Origin: an uncultured Bacteroidota bacterium
GTDB taxonomy: Bacteria; Bacteroidota; Bacteroidia; 2-12-FULL-35-15
NCBI GenBank assembly: GCA_903881065.1
Contig: CAIRRW010000284.1
Coordinates: forward strand, 1 to 6,360
Reading direction: 5' to 3'
Length of the DNA: 6,360 bases
Shown: positions 1 to 5,696 of the stretch, in pieces
Position numbering within the stretch: position 1 is the stretch's first letter
Layout: every line of letters begins with the position of its first letter
The notes under the pieces: generated by a model
Told to the model about the DNA's origin: nothing
What the model saw: the letters and a program-made list of their open reading frames with translations, nothing else
Databases searched by the model: none
Program-made: the position numbers and the translations under genes

Positions 1-84
1 CACCGAGGTACAATTCCGTAGCCGTTTTTGTACCTCGGTGGTTAGCGAGGCTGCTTTCTGTAGACAAAAACCTACCTCGCTAGT
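1..84. repeat. Two tandem 42-nt hairpin-forming repeat units
   Basis: Unit 1 is 1-42 and unit 2 is 43-84; they align without gaps and match at 24 of 42 positions by eye. In unit 1, bases 1-11 (CACCGAGGTAC) pair perfectly with 30-40. In unit 2, 43-50 (TAGCGAGG) pair with 75-82. Two stem positions differ between the units in a compensatory way: pair 1/40 is C-G but its counterpart 43/82 is T-A, and pair 3/38 is C-G but its counterpart 45/80 is G-C. This suggests the fold is maintained. The loops carry T5 (25-29) and A5 (66-70), and six bases (24-29 with 66-71) are complementary between loops. Neither stem is followed by a T-run, so they are not classical intrinsic terminators. The left end is at the window edge, so the array may be longer. 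The function is unknown. Confidence 0.75.
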
Positions 85-298
85 TTCCCAAAATGAATAC
101 TTTAGACCCGTTTTCAATTAAAATCGAATCAAAACAACAGAAAATTGCTAAAAATCCACCAAAATTTCCTTTTATGAAGAAAAAGTCAATTAAAATCAGA
201 AAAGAGTAATTTCTGTAACTGGAAGAAATTTTAAATTCCTTCTTATAAATTCCTTTTCGAGCAATTATTCTGAAAATCAAACATCATCCAAATCCTAA

Positions 299-318
299 TC
301 CAATCAAAAGGGATTGGA
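299..318 (+). other. Small hairpin overlapping the thiL promoter region
   Basis: TCCAATC (299-305) pairs with GATTGGA (312-318) around a 6-nt A-rich loop, giving a perfect 7-bp stem. It is not followed by a T-run and lies upstream of the predicted transcription start. It may be a protein-binding dyad or chance. Its right arm contains the TTG that could serve as the -33 element. Confidence 0.3.
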
Positions 319-348
319 AAGAAGGCTTATTATATTTTACTACTTTTG
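314..348 (+). promoter_or_regulatory. Bacteroidota-type promoter for the thiL operon
   Basis: TACTTTTG at 341-348 matches the TAnnTTTG -7 consensus of the Bacteroidota housekeeping sigma factor at every fixed position. A TTG at 314-316 could act as the -33 element, but the 24-nt gap is a little longer than the usual about 19-21 nt. The start of transcription would fall around 353-356, leaving a short A-rich leader before the ATG at 372. It probably drives thiL and, by read-through, the sensor kinase and response regulator. Confidence 0.6.
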
Positions 349-371
349 TCGATTATCACTAAATACTACTA

Positions 372-1418
372 ATGTTAGAAAACAGCGAACGTACCGAATT
401 GAGTTCTCTTGGCGAATTCGGATTAATAAAACACCTTACTCAATTTATCGAACTGAAAAACGAAAGTACCATTAAAGGCGTTGGCGATGATGCTGCTGTA
501 ATTGATTATAAAGGAAAACAAACAGTAATTTCTACGGATATGCTGGTGGAAGGAGTTCATTTTGATTTGACGTATGTTCCGCTGAAGCATCTTGGCTATA
601 AAGCAGTAATGGTAAACCTTTCGGATATTTATGCAATGAATGCAATGCCGAAACAAATTACCGTTTCAGTGGCTATGTCCAATCGTTTTTCTGTAGAAGC
701 AATGGAAGAGTTGTATGCAGGAATGTTGCTTGCCTGCGAAAAACATAAAGTAGATATTGTTGGCGGAGATACCACTACTAATAAAGCAGGTTTGGTAATA
801 AGCATTACTGCCATAGGAGAGGCAAACAGCGAAGACCTAGTTTATCGTGATGGTGCCAAAGAAGGTGATTTGCTTTGCGTTTCCGGTGATTTGGGCGGCG
901 CTTATGTAGGTCTGCAAGTTTTGGAACGGGAGAAACGTATTTTCCTTGAAACGCCAAACGTACAACCTGATTTGGAAGGCAATGATTATATAATTGAACG
1001 TCAGTTGAAGCCGGAAGCACGCAAGGATATTCCACCTTTATTAAAGGAACTGGAAGTGAAACCTACTGCAATGATTGACATTTCCGACGGTCTGGCTTCG
1101 GAGATATTACACCTTGCCACACAATCAAATGTTGGTTGTAACTTATACGAGGATAAAATTCCGATTGACCCGCAGACGTATAATATGGCTCGTGAGTTTA
1201 ACCTCGACCCTACTGTATGTGCGTTGAGCGGCGGAGAAGATTATGAATTATTATTTACTATTCGTCAGGAAGACTTTTTGAAAGTGAAGGCAAATCCTAA
1301 CATCAGTATTATTGGCCACATGACCAACAGTAAGGACGGCGTAAATTTAATTACTAAAGGCGGCTCCTCTACTCCACTGAAAGCGCAGGGTTGGGATGCG
1401 TTATTGAACAAAGATTAA
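372..1418 (+). CDS. thiL: Thiamine-monophosphate kinase ThiL
   Basis: ThiL phosphorylates thiamine monophosphate with ATP to give thiamine diphosphate, the active cofactor; it is cytosolic. The 348-residue length is normal for the family. Family motifs appear in order: GVGDDAAV (36-43, Mg/phosphate-binding Asp39 and Asp40), STDMLVEGVHF (54-64), NLSDIYAMNA (82-91), VGGDTT (130-135), SGDLG (171-175), DISDGL (236-241), SGGEDYELLF (286-295) and the C-terminal GWDAL (340-344). The order fits the two-domain AIR-synthase/PurM-like fold (N-terminal ATP-binding part, C-terminal alpha/beta part). The start at 372 places RTELSSLGEFGLI near the N-terminus, as in relatives, and sits just behind a promoter. 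There is no Shine-Dalgarno site, which is usual for the phylum. The stop is 9 nt before the sensor kinase, implying co-transcription, although no functional link is evident. No other thiamine gene is in the window. Confidence 0.96.
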   Translation: MLENSERTELSSLGEFGLIKHLTQFIELKNESTIKGVGDDAAVIDYKGKQTVISTDMLVEGVHFDLTYVPLKHLGYKAVMVNLSDIYAMNAMPKQITVSVAMSNRFSVEAMEELYAGMLLACEKHKVDIVGGDTTTNKAGLVISITAIGEANSEDLVYRDGAKEGDLLCVSGDLGGAYVGLQVLEREKRIFLETPNVQPDLEGNDYIIERQLKPEARKDIPPLLKELEVKPTAMIDISDGLASEILHLATQSNVGCNLYEDKIPIDPQTYNMAREFNLDPTVCALSGGEDYELLFTIRQEDFLKVKANPNISIIGHMTNSKDGVNLITKGGSSTPLKAQGWDALLNKD

Positions 1419-1427
1419 ATCTAAAAA

Positions 1428-4388
1428 ATGAAAAGAAATAAAATCTTTGTTTTTTTTCTGAGTGTATATGCACTCCTTTTTTTTATTCCTGATGGGATTG
1501 CTCAATCCTATTATTTCAGAAACTATTCCGTTGAAGACGGTTTGCCATTTATTGATGTGTCAGTAATTTATCAGGACCATAATGGTAATTTATGGTCGGG
1601 CGGATATGGTGGATTAAGTAAATTTGACGGTATTGTATTTACCAATTATTCGCCGAAGGATGGATTGCTGAATCACCTTGTAACCTCTATCGTTGAAGAT
1701 AATAAAGGTAATCTTTGGATTGGTACAATATCCGGAATCAATAAATATGACGGCGAAAAATTTACAAGTTATACCACCAAGGATGGACTAATAAACAACT
1801 CTATTACCTCCTCTTTTAAAGATGCGAATGGCGATTTGTGGTTCGGTACAAGCAAAGGAATAACTAAAATATCCAATGGGAAATTCTTTAATTATACTTC
1901 CAAAGATGGGTTGATAAACAATGATACCAGGTGCTTTTTTCAGGATAATAAAGGCAATATTTGGATAGGAACATCTGAAGGCTTGAGTATTTCGGACGGA
2001 AAAGAATTTAAAAGCTATACTGTTTCCAACGGACTTAAAAGCAATGTAATTAATGGGATTGCGCAGGATGCAGAAAATAATATTTGGATTGCAACAGCCA
2101 ATGGCTTATGTAAATTCAATGAAAATACTTTTACTAATTATACGTTAGGAAACAGAAATAAAGATGAAGATATTAAGGCGGTAATAGTAGATGCAAAAGA
2201 TGTTATCTGGCTTGGAACAGATAAGGGGTTGATAAAATTCAACCATTCAACATTTTCCAATTTCCCTATCCGCAAAGACCAAAACAGCAATATTATTAAT
2301 TGTTTCTACAAGGATTATGAAAATAATTTGTGGATAGGCACGTATGCAGGCTTATTTAAATATAGAGGCAACCCATTCATAAGTTATGGCATACAAGATG
2401 GGTTGACAAATAATTTTATTCATGGCATTACTCGTGATTCAAAGAACAATCTATGGGTAGGTTCGCAGGATGGATTATACAAATTTGACAGTAAAGGGTT
2501 TTATCAGTACAATGAATCGAATGGGCTGAAAGCAAAACAGATTTCATCTATTTATGAAGACACTCCTAGTGCTTTATGGTTAGCCACAGATGCCGGTTTA
2601 ATTATTTATGATGGAAAAACATTTGGTAAAAACATAGATACTTCCAGCATATATAAAGATAAACTAAATGTAATTTATAAGGACTCGAAAAACAATATCT
2701 GGATTGGCGGGAACAATGAAATATTTAAGTATGACGGCAACATATTTCAGCGTTATGCTTTTAAAAGTTTAAATGAAAACAATCAAGTCTGGACTTTTAT
2801 AGAAGATAAGCAAGGAAACATTTGGATTGGAACTTACCTCGGCGGATTAATTAAATACGATGGCAAAACATTTACTGAGTGCAGTGAACAATTGGGATTC
2901 AAGAACGACTCCTATCTGGCATCGTTGATAGATGACGATGGCAATCTCTATTTCGGCGGCTTGGATGGTGTGTGGATGTACAATCCGAAAATGCCGGAGA
3001 ATAAACCTATCAGCTTTAATCAATCAGATGGAATGAGTTCGGATTTGGTGTATTCATTAACCTTTGTAAAAGGCCAGAATGAAGTATGGGCGGGTACTAA
3101 TCAAGGTTTAAACCAAATTAATATTGCTGAATTTAAAAAAACGGGACAGAAAAATATTATTCCTTTTGGCAAGCAGGAAGGCTTTACAGGAGTGGAATGT
3201 AACAATGGAAGTTGGGTAGATAAAGATGGCGCCATTTGGTTTGGTACTGTTTACGGGCTGATAAAATATGACCCGAATGAGTACATTGAAAACAAAGTGG
3301 AATCGAAAATAAGCATCACCGGATTTAGTTTATTTTATAACGATACTATTTTGAATGACAGCGTTCATTTGGCTTATAGCGACAATAATATTACCTTTAA
3401 ATTTTCCGGTATCTGCCTTACCAATCCCGGTAAAGTAAAGTATAAATATATTTTGGAGGGATTCGAAAAAACTTGGTCGCCTGCTTCAAAGGAACGACTG
3501 GCAAACTATTCCAACCTTCCTCCGGGAACATATACATTTAAAGTTATCAGTTCTAACAACGAAAATTTATGGAATACAACTCCAGCACATTTTACTTTTA
3601 CAATTAATCGCCCCTTCTGGAAGACTTGGCAATTCTATGTTTCACTCATTTTATTGTTATCATTTTTATTGATATTCTCCATTCGTTATCGTATCCGTCA
3701 AATAAAAAATAAGGAAAAACAAAAAACTGAACTCAACAAAAAGATTGCCAACATTGAATCGCAGGCATTACGTGCGCAGATGAATCCGCATTTTATTTTT
3801 AATACAATGTCTTCGATACAGGATTATATTTCGAGCAACGATACCGATGCCGCATTAAAATATTTATCCAAGTTTGCCAAGCTGATGCGGAAAATTATGG
3901 ACAACTCCAAACAGCAGTTAATAGCGGTAGCCGAAGAGATTAATGCCCTCACATTATATCTGGAACTGGAAGTAATGCGCTTCGATAAAAAATTCGAATA
4001 CCATATAAATATTGACAAAACAATTGATGCAAATTACGACCGGATTCCTTCCATGCTTATTCAGCCTTACGTTGAGAATGCCATAATACATGGCTTGTTG
4101 CCGAAAGAAGGAAATGGAAAAATTTCGATAACTTTACAGAGGCACGGAGATACTATTGAATGTACTATTGAAGATAATGGTATTGGCCGCACTAAATCTG
4201 TTGAATATAAAAAGAACAGAGTGCAACAGCATAAGTCAATGGGCATGAGCATTACACAGGAACGGTTGGATATTTTAAATTCGAGTTTGAAAAGTAATAT
4301 CTATGCCGAGATAATTGACTTGTATGAAAACGGTGAGCCGGCAGGAACAAAAGTGAAATTAATTATACCTCTTGAAACTAACGAATAA
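1428..4388 (+). CDS. Beta-propeller/Y_Y_Y sensor histidine kinase, LytS type
   Basis: This is a membrane sensor kinase of 986 residues. Residues 1-26 form a signal peptide (Lys/Arg start, hydrophobic core, cleavage near GIAQ). Residues about 29-616 are 14 two-component-regulator propeller repeats, each marked by a W-[IFLVAS]-[GA]-[TGS] type motif at W56, 97, 138, 179, 220, 261, 302, 343, 384, 425, 466, Y508, W554 and W604; these fit two seven-bladed propellers. A Y_Y_Y (Ig-like) domain spans about 650-727, and one membrane helix about 733-753. A short charged linker (754-780) leads to a His_kinase (PF06580-like) domain with phospho-acceptor His788 in QMNPHFIFN, an N-box (IQPYVENA, Asn884) and a G-box (DNGIG, 916-920, plus G939 and G973). 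The extracytoplasmic part should sense a ligand and the cytoplasmic part phosphorylate a regulator. Unlike hybrid HTCS proteins it has no receiver or AraC domain; the partner follows 3 nt later. The ligand is unknown. There is no sign of truncation. Confidence 0.93.
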   Translation: MKRNKIFVFFLSVYALLFFIPDGIAQSYYFRNYSVEDGLPFIDVSVIYQDHNGNLWSGGYGGLSKFDGIVFTNYSPKDGLLNHLVTSIVEDNKGNLWIGTISGINKYDGEKFTSYTTKDGLINNSITSSFKDANGDLWFGTSKGITKISNGKFFNYTSKDGLINNDTRCFFQDNKGNIWIGTSEGLSISDGKEFKSYTVSNGLKSNVINGIAQDAENNIWIATANGLCKFNENTFTNYTLGNRNKDEDIKAVIVDAKDVIWLGTDKGLIKFNHSTFSNFPIRKDQNSNIINCFYKDYENNLWIGTYAGLFKYRGNPFISYGIQDGLTNNFIHGITRDSKNNLWVGSQDGLYKFDSKGFYQYNESNGLKAKQISSIYEDTPSALWLATDAGLIIYDGKTFGKNIDTSSIYKDKLNVIYKDSKNNIWIGGNNEIFKYDGNIFQRYAFKSLNENNQVWTFIEDKQGNIWIGTYLGGLIKYDGKTFTECSEQLGFKNDSYLASLIDDDGNLYFGGLDGVWMYNPKMPENKPISFNQSDGMSSDLVYSLTFVKGQNEVWAGTNQGLNQINIAEFKKTGQKNIIPFGKQEGFTGVECNNGSWVDKDGAIWFGTVYGLIKYDPNEYIENKVESKISITGFSLFYNDTILNDSVHLAYSDNNITFKFSGICLTNPGKVKYKYILEGFEKTWSPASKERLANYSNLPPGTYTFKVISSNNENLWNTTPAHFTFTINRPFWKTWQFYVSLILLLSFLLIFSIRYRIRQIKNKEKQKTELNKKIANIESQALRAQMNPHFIFNTMSSIQDYISSNDTDAALKYLSKFAKLMRKIMDNSKQQLIAVAEEINALTLYLELEVMRFDKKFEYHINIDKTIDANYDRIPSMLIQPYVENAIIHGLLPKEGNGKISITLQRHGDTIECTIEDNGIGRTKSVEYKKNRVQQHKSMGMSITQERLDILNSSLKSNIYAEIIDLYENGEPAGTKVKLIIPLETNE
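1512..3275 (+). repeat. 14 tandem propeller-blade coding repeats (about 123 bp each)
   Basis: This is the part of the sensor kinase gene encoding the blades. The first eleven signature tryptophans (W56 to W466) are spaced exactly 41 residues apart, a 123-bp DNA period. The last three steps are 42, 46 and 50 residues. A typical blade reads Y-(T/S)-x-x-x-G-L-x-x-N, then a D-x-x-G-N-x-W-I-G-T turn, then G-L-x-K-F/Y-D-G-x-x-F. Blades 2-5 (about residues 75-240) look most alike, for example KDGLINN at 118-124 and 159-165, which hints at internal duplication of blades. Confidence 0.85.
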
Positions 4389-4391
4389 TAT

Positions 4392-5153
4392 ATGAAAACG
4401 ATAAGAACAATTATTGTAGATGATGAAAAAGGTGCACGTGAATCTTTAGCAAAGATGGCTGAAAAATACTGCACGAGTATTGATATTATTGCAAAAGCCG
4501 ATTCGATGAAAACTGCTTATGAGGCAATAAGTACGCTGCATCCCGACCTTGTTTTTCTGGACATTGAAATGCCCAACGGCAATGCTTTTGATTTGCTGGA
4601 GAAATTTAAGGAGATTGATTTCGAAATTATTTTCACTACCGCTTATGATCATTACGCCATCAAAGCCATTAAATTCAGTGCTATTGACTATATATTAAAA
4701 CCCATCGACCCCGAAGAACTGGTGCAGGCAGTAAACAGGCTTGAAAATAAAGTGGGACAGAAAGATATGCTCAACAAAAAATTTGCTGCATTACTTTCAA
4801 ATTTAAAACCTGAAAATAAAATAAAGAAAGTGGCTGTGCAGGAAGGCGATGGAATTATGTTTGTCAACATTTCGGATATTATTAAATGTGAAGCCACCAA
4901 TAATTTTTCGCTTTTCACACTTATTGATAAGCGCGAAGTTATCGGCACGCGTACCCTTTCGGAGTACGAACATTTACTGGCTGAAGAAAATTTTATGCGT
5001 GTACACCGTTCTCATTTAATTAATCTCAATCACATCAAAAAATTCAAACAGATAAAAGGCGAAGGCGGCACTGTAATTATGATTGACGATTCGAAAGTAG
5101 AAGTATCAAGACGGTCGAAACAAGACTTATTGGAACGGATGTCGAATATCTGA
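4392..5153 (+). CDS. LytTR-family response regulator, partner of the upstream kinase
   Basis: This is a cytoplasmic DNA-binding response regulator of 253 residues, typical of LytR/AlgR-type proteins. The receiver domain (about 4-120) has the acidic pair Asp10/Asp11, phospho-acceptor Asp57 in FLDIEMP, switch Thr82/Thr83 in FTTAYD and Lys103 in LKP. A linker (121-143) leads to a LytTR DNA-binding domain (about 144-250), with VNISDIIKCEA (158-168), the NFSLFTL strand (171-177), the MRVHRSHLINLNHI block (202-215) and VEVSRRSK near the end (236-243). The start ATG is 3 nt after the kinase stop, so the pair is probably translationally coupled and made in matched amounts. LytS-type kinases with QMNPHFIFN typically pair with LytTR regulators, so the partnership is well supported. 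All key receiver residues are present. Target promoters are unknown; candidate half-sites lie directly downstream. Confidence 0.95.
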   Translation: MKTIRTIIVDDEKGARESLAKMAEKYCTSIDIIAKADSMKTAYEAISTLHPDLVFLDIEMPNGNAFDLLEKFKEIDFEIIFTTAYDHYAIKAIKFSAIDYILKPIDPEELVQAVNRLENKVGQKDMLNKKFAALLSNLKPENKIKKVAVQEGDGIMFVNISDIIKCEATNNFSLFTLIDKREVIGTRTLSEYEHLLAEENFMRVHRSHLINLNHIKKFKQIKGEGGTVIMIDDSKVEVSRRSKQDLLERMSNI

Positions 5154-5222
5154 TTTACCGTTTACCTTAATATCCGACCACTCACTCCCTCAAAACATAC
5201 CGCTCACCAAATCTGATATTTT

Positions 5223-5273
5223 CACGTTGTTTCTTGCCGTAATTTTGGTTCAGGAAAAGAGATTAACGTTCAT
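5223..5273 (+). promoter_or_regulatory. Possible cluster of LytTR half-sites
   Basis: The known LytTR half-site consensus is [TA][AC][CA]GTTN[AG][TG], usually as direct repeats 12-13 bp apart. Here AACGTTCAT (5265-5273) matches fully on the + strand, and its central AACGTT palindrome also gives a full match on the minus strand (5270-5262, AACGTTAAT). TTGGTTCAG (5245-5253) and CACGTTGTT (5223-5231) match at 7 of 9 positions. The gaps are 13 bp and 11 bp, about two helical turns. A further 8-of-9 match, ACCGTTTAC, is at 5157-5165. The motif is short, so a single full match could be chance; spacing and position carry most of the weight. If real, they would be bound by the regulator encoded just upstream. 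Confidence 0.35.
5240..5247 (+). promoter_or_regulatory. Isolated TAnnTTTG match in intergenic region
   Basis: TAATTTTG fits the Bacteroidota -7 consensus exactly, but no TTG is found at the expected -33 distance (the nearest, 5227-5229, leaves a gap of only 10 nt). It would start transcription near 5253, about 75-80 nt ahead of the ATG at 5331. It overlaps one of the possible LytTR half-sites. It is an alternative to the element at 5307-5314. Confidence 0.3.
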
Positions 5274-5306
5274 TAAAAAGATTTAAAATACAGGTGTCGG
5301 AGGTCG

Positions 5307-5314
5307 TTCTTTTG
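5307..5314 (+). promoter_or_regulatory. Near-consensus -7 element before the small ORF
   Basis: TTCTTTTG differs from TAnnTTTG only at the second base. No -33 TTG lies 19-21 nt upstream, which is what one might expect of an activator-dependent promoter. The full LytTR half-site match at 5265-5273 would sit roughly 45-55 bp before the predicted transcription start (about 5320). Translation from 5331 would then have a very short leader. Confidence 0.35.
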
Positions 5315-5330
5315 ATTTATTGGCATTAAC

Positions 5331-5564
5331 ATGGGGATGTTGTTTGATAAATTAATCCCTCCGCACCTCAACTTATTATATAGTAATACAAATATGGGAA
5401 CAAAGTTACTTGAGTTTAACAATTTAATTTTAAAAGCCATGACCAGAAAAACCTTAGCGCGTCACGCACGTCATTACCGCAGAGACGGTATCGAAGCACC
5501 AGCAATACTATTAGCTGTGTCAACAATTACTTTAATTTTTTTATGTGTTTATTATTCTATTTGA
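5331..5564 (+). CDS. Unrecognised small basic membrane protein
   Basis: I do not recognise this 77-codon ORF. Its C-terminus (about residues 56-77) is one hydrophobic segment of transmembrane length ending at the stop. Just before it is a cluster of positive charge (residues 39-51, with five Arg, one Lys and two His). By the positive-inside rule this predicts a tail-anchored or single-span protein with the N-terminus in the cytoplasm. The start is uncertain: ATGs at 5331 (77 aa), 5394 (56 aa) and 5439 (41 aa) are all in frame, and the basic-plus-membrane part is retained from the last. The residues before Met37 are the least convincing. In favour of a real gene are its own terminator (5620-5658), a separate upstream regulatory-looking region and its orientation with both neighbours. 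Against it are the short length and lack of a known family. Confidence 0.5.
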   Translation: MGMLFDKLIPPHLNLLYSNTNMGTKLLEFNNLILKAMTRKTLARHARHYRRDGIEAPAILLAVSTITLIFLCVYYSI

Positions 5565-5616
5565 TGTTTGTGTTTAATTAGTTTGTTTAGTTAGTTTATT
5601 TGTTTGTTTGTTTGAA
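5565..5616 (+). repeat. C-free T/G-rich tract with TTTG tetranucleotide repeats
   Basis: Between the small ORF stop and the terminator stem the + strand has no C from 5558 to 5616 and is built of GTTT/TTTG words. The last four TTTG copies (5599-5614) are exact and contiguous; earlier ones are interrupted by TTTA and TTAG. The RNA would be U/G-rich and unstructured. The tract is outside any recognised coding frame, so copy-number change would not shift a reading frame. Confidence 0.7.
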
Positions 5617-5619
5617 CGG

Positions 5620-5658
5620 AAGCGGTACTTGTTTTACAAGTGCCGCTTTTGATTTTTT
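5620..5658 (+). terminator. Strong intrinsic terminator after the small ORF
   Basis: Bases 5620-5632 (AAGCGGTACTTGT) pair with 5636-5648 (ACAAGTGCCGCTT). This is a 13-bp stem with one G-T wobble (5626/5642) and a 3-nt T loop, followed by TT, GA and then six Ts (5653-5658). It ends the transcript of the small ORF, and any read-through from the two-component operon, before aspS. The flanking As and Ts could make it partly active in the other direction, but nothing on the minus strand appears to need it. Confidence 0.85.
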
Positions 5659-5660
5659 AG

Positions 5661-5668
5661 TATTTTCG
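5661..5668 (+). promoter_or_regulatory. Candidate -7 element of aspS
   Basis: TATTTTCG matches TAnnTTTG except for C in place of the third T. It lies immediately after the terminator T-run and 28 nt before the aspS ATG, a sensible leader length with A-rich sequence. No TTG at the ideal -33 distance is seen because that region is the terminator stem. The terminator upstream means aspS needs a promoter about here. Confidence 0.4.
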
Positions 5669-5696
5669 CAGTCCATTAAAACAAATACATCATAAA

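Larger units (their letters stand above)
85..371. other. AT-rich intergenic region upstream of thiL
   Basis: No convincing gene is seen in this stretch. The + strand is A-rich, so the minus strand (80-280) is open by chance and would give a Phe/Ile/Lys-rich peptide with no recognisable domain. There are short exact direct repeats: TCAATTAAAATC at 114-125 and 186-197, and TAAATTCCTT at 232-241 and 246-255. A small hairpin and a promoter element lie at the right end. The conserved pieces of a TPP riboswitch (CTGAGA and the ACC-TGA-type pyrophosphate-sensor sequence) were looked for because a thiamine gene follows, and were not found. Confidence 0.6.

Noticed and set aside
2..121. Open + strand frame that could be the tail of a gene entering from the left
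   Set aside because: Its coding portion is mostly the two hairpin repeat units, whose base-pairing explains the sequence better than a protein; no known C-terminus was recognised. It cannot be fully excluded without the sequence to the left.
80..280. 66-codon minus-strand ORF upstream of thiL
   Set aside because: It is composed mainly of Phe, Ile, Lys and Ser because the + strand is A-rich. It overlaps the hairpin repeat, has no recognisable motif and no promoter was seen for it.
85..371. TPP (thiamine) riboswitch before thiL
   Set aside because: None of the conserved THI-box elements is present, and the predicted leader after the TACTTTTG element is too short to hold one.
423..1035. Minus-strand ORFs within thiL
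   Set aside because: They lie opposite a gene with complete family motifs and have no recognisable protein features; they are shadows.
3824..4948. Minus-strand ORFs within the kinase domain and response regulator genes
   Set aside because: They are antisense to well-conserved domains and show low-complexity Ser/Phe/Ile composition typical of shadow frames.
5145..5220. AATATC/GATATT inverted repeats after the response regulator as a terminator
   Set aside because: Stems are only 6 bp with loops of about 40-65 nt and no T-run follows, so no terminator is supported directly after the response regulator.
5182..5262. 26-codon minus-strand open frame in the region after the response regulator, possibly a gene remnant
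   Set aside because: It is bounded by stops, has no start codon and is short enough to be chance. The charged composition is not enough to call a pseudogene.
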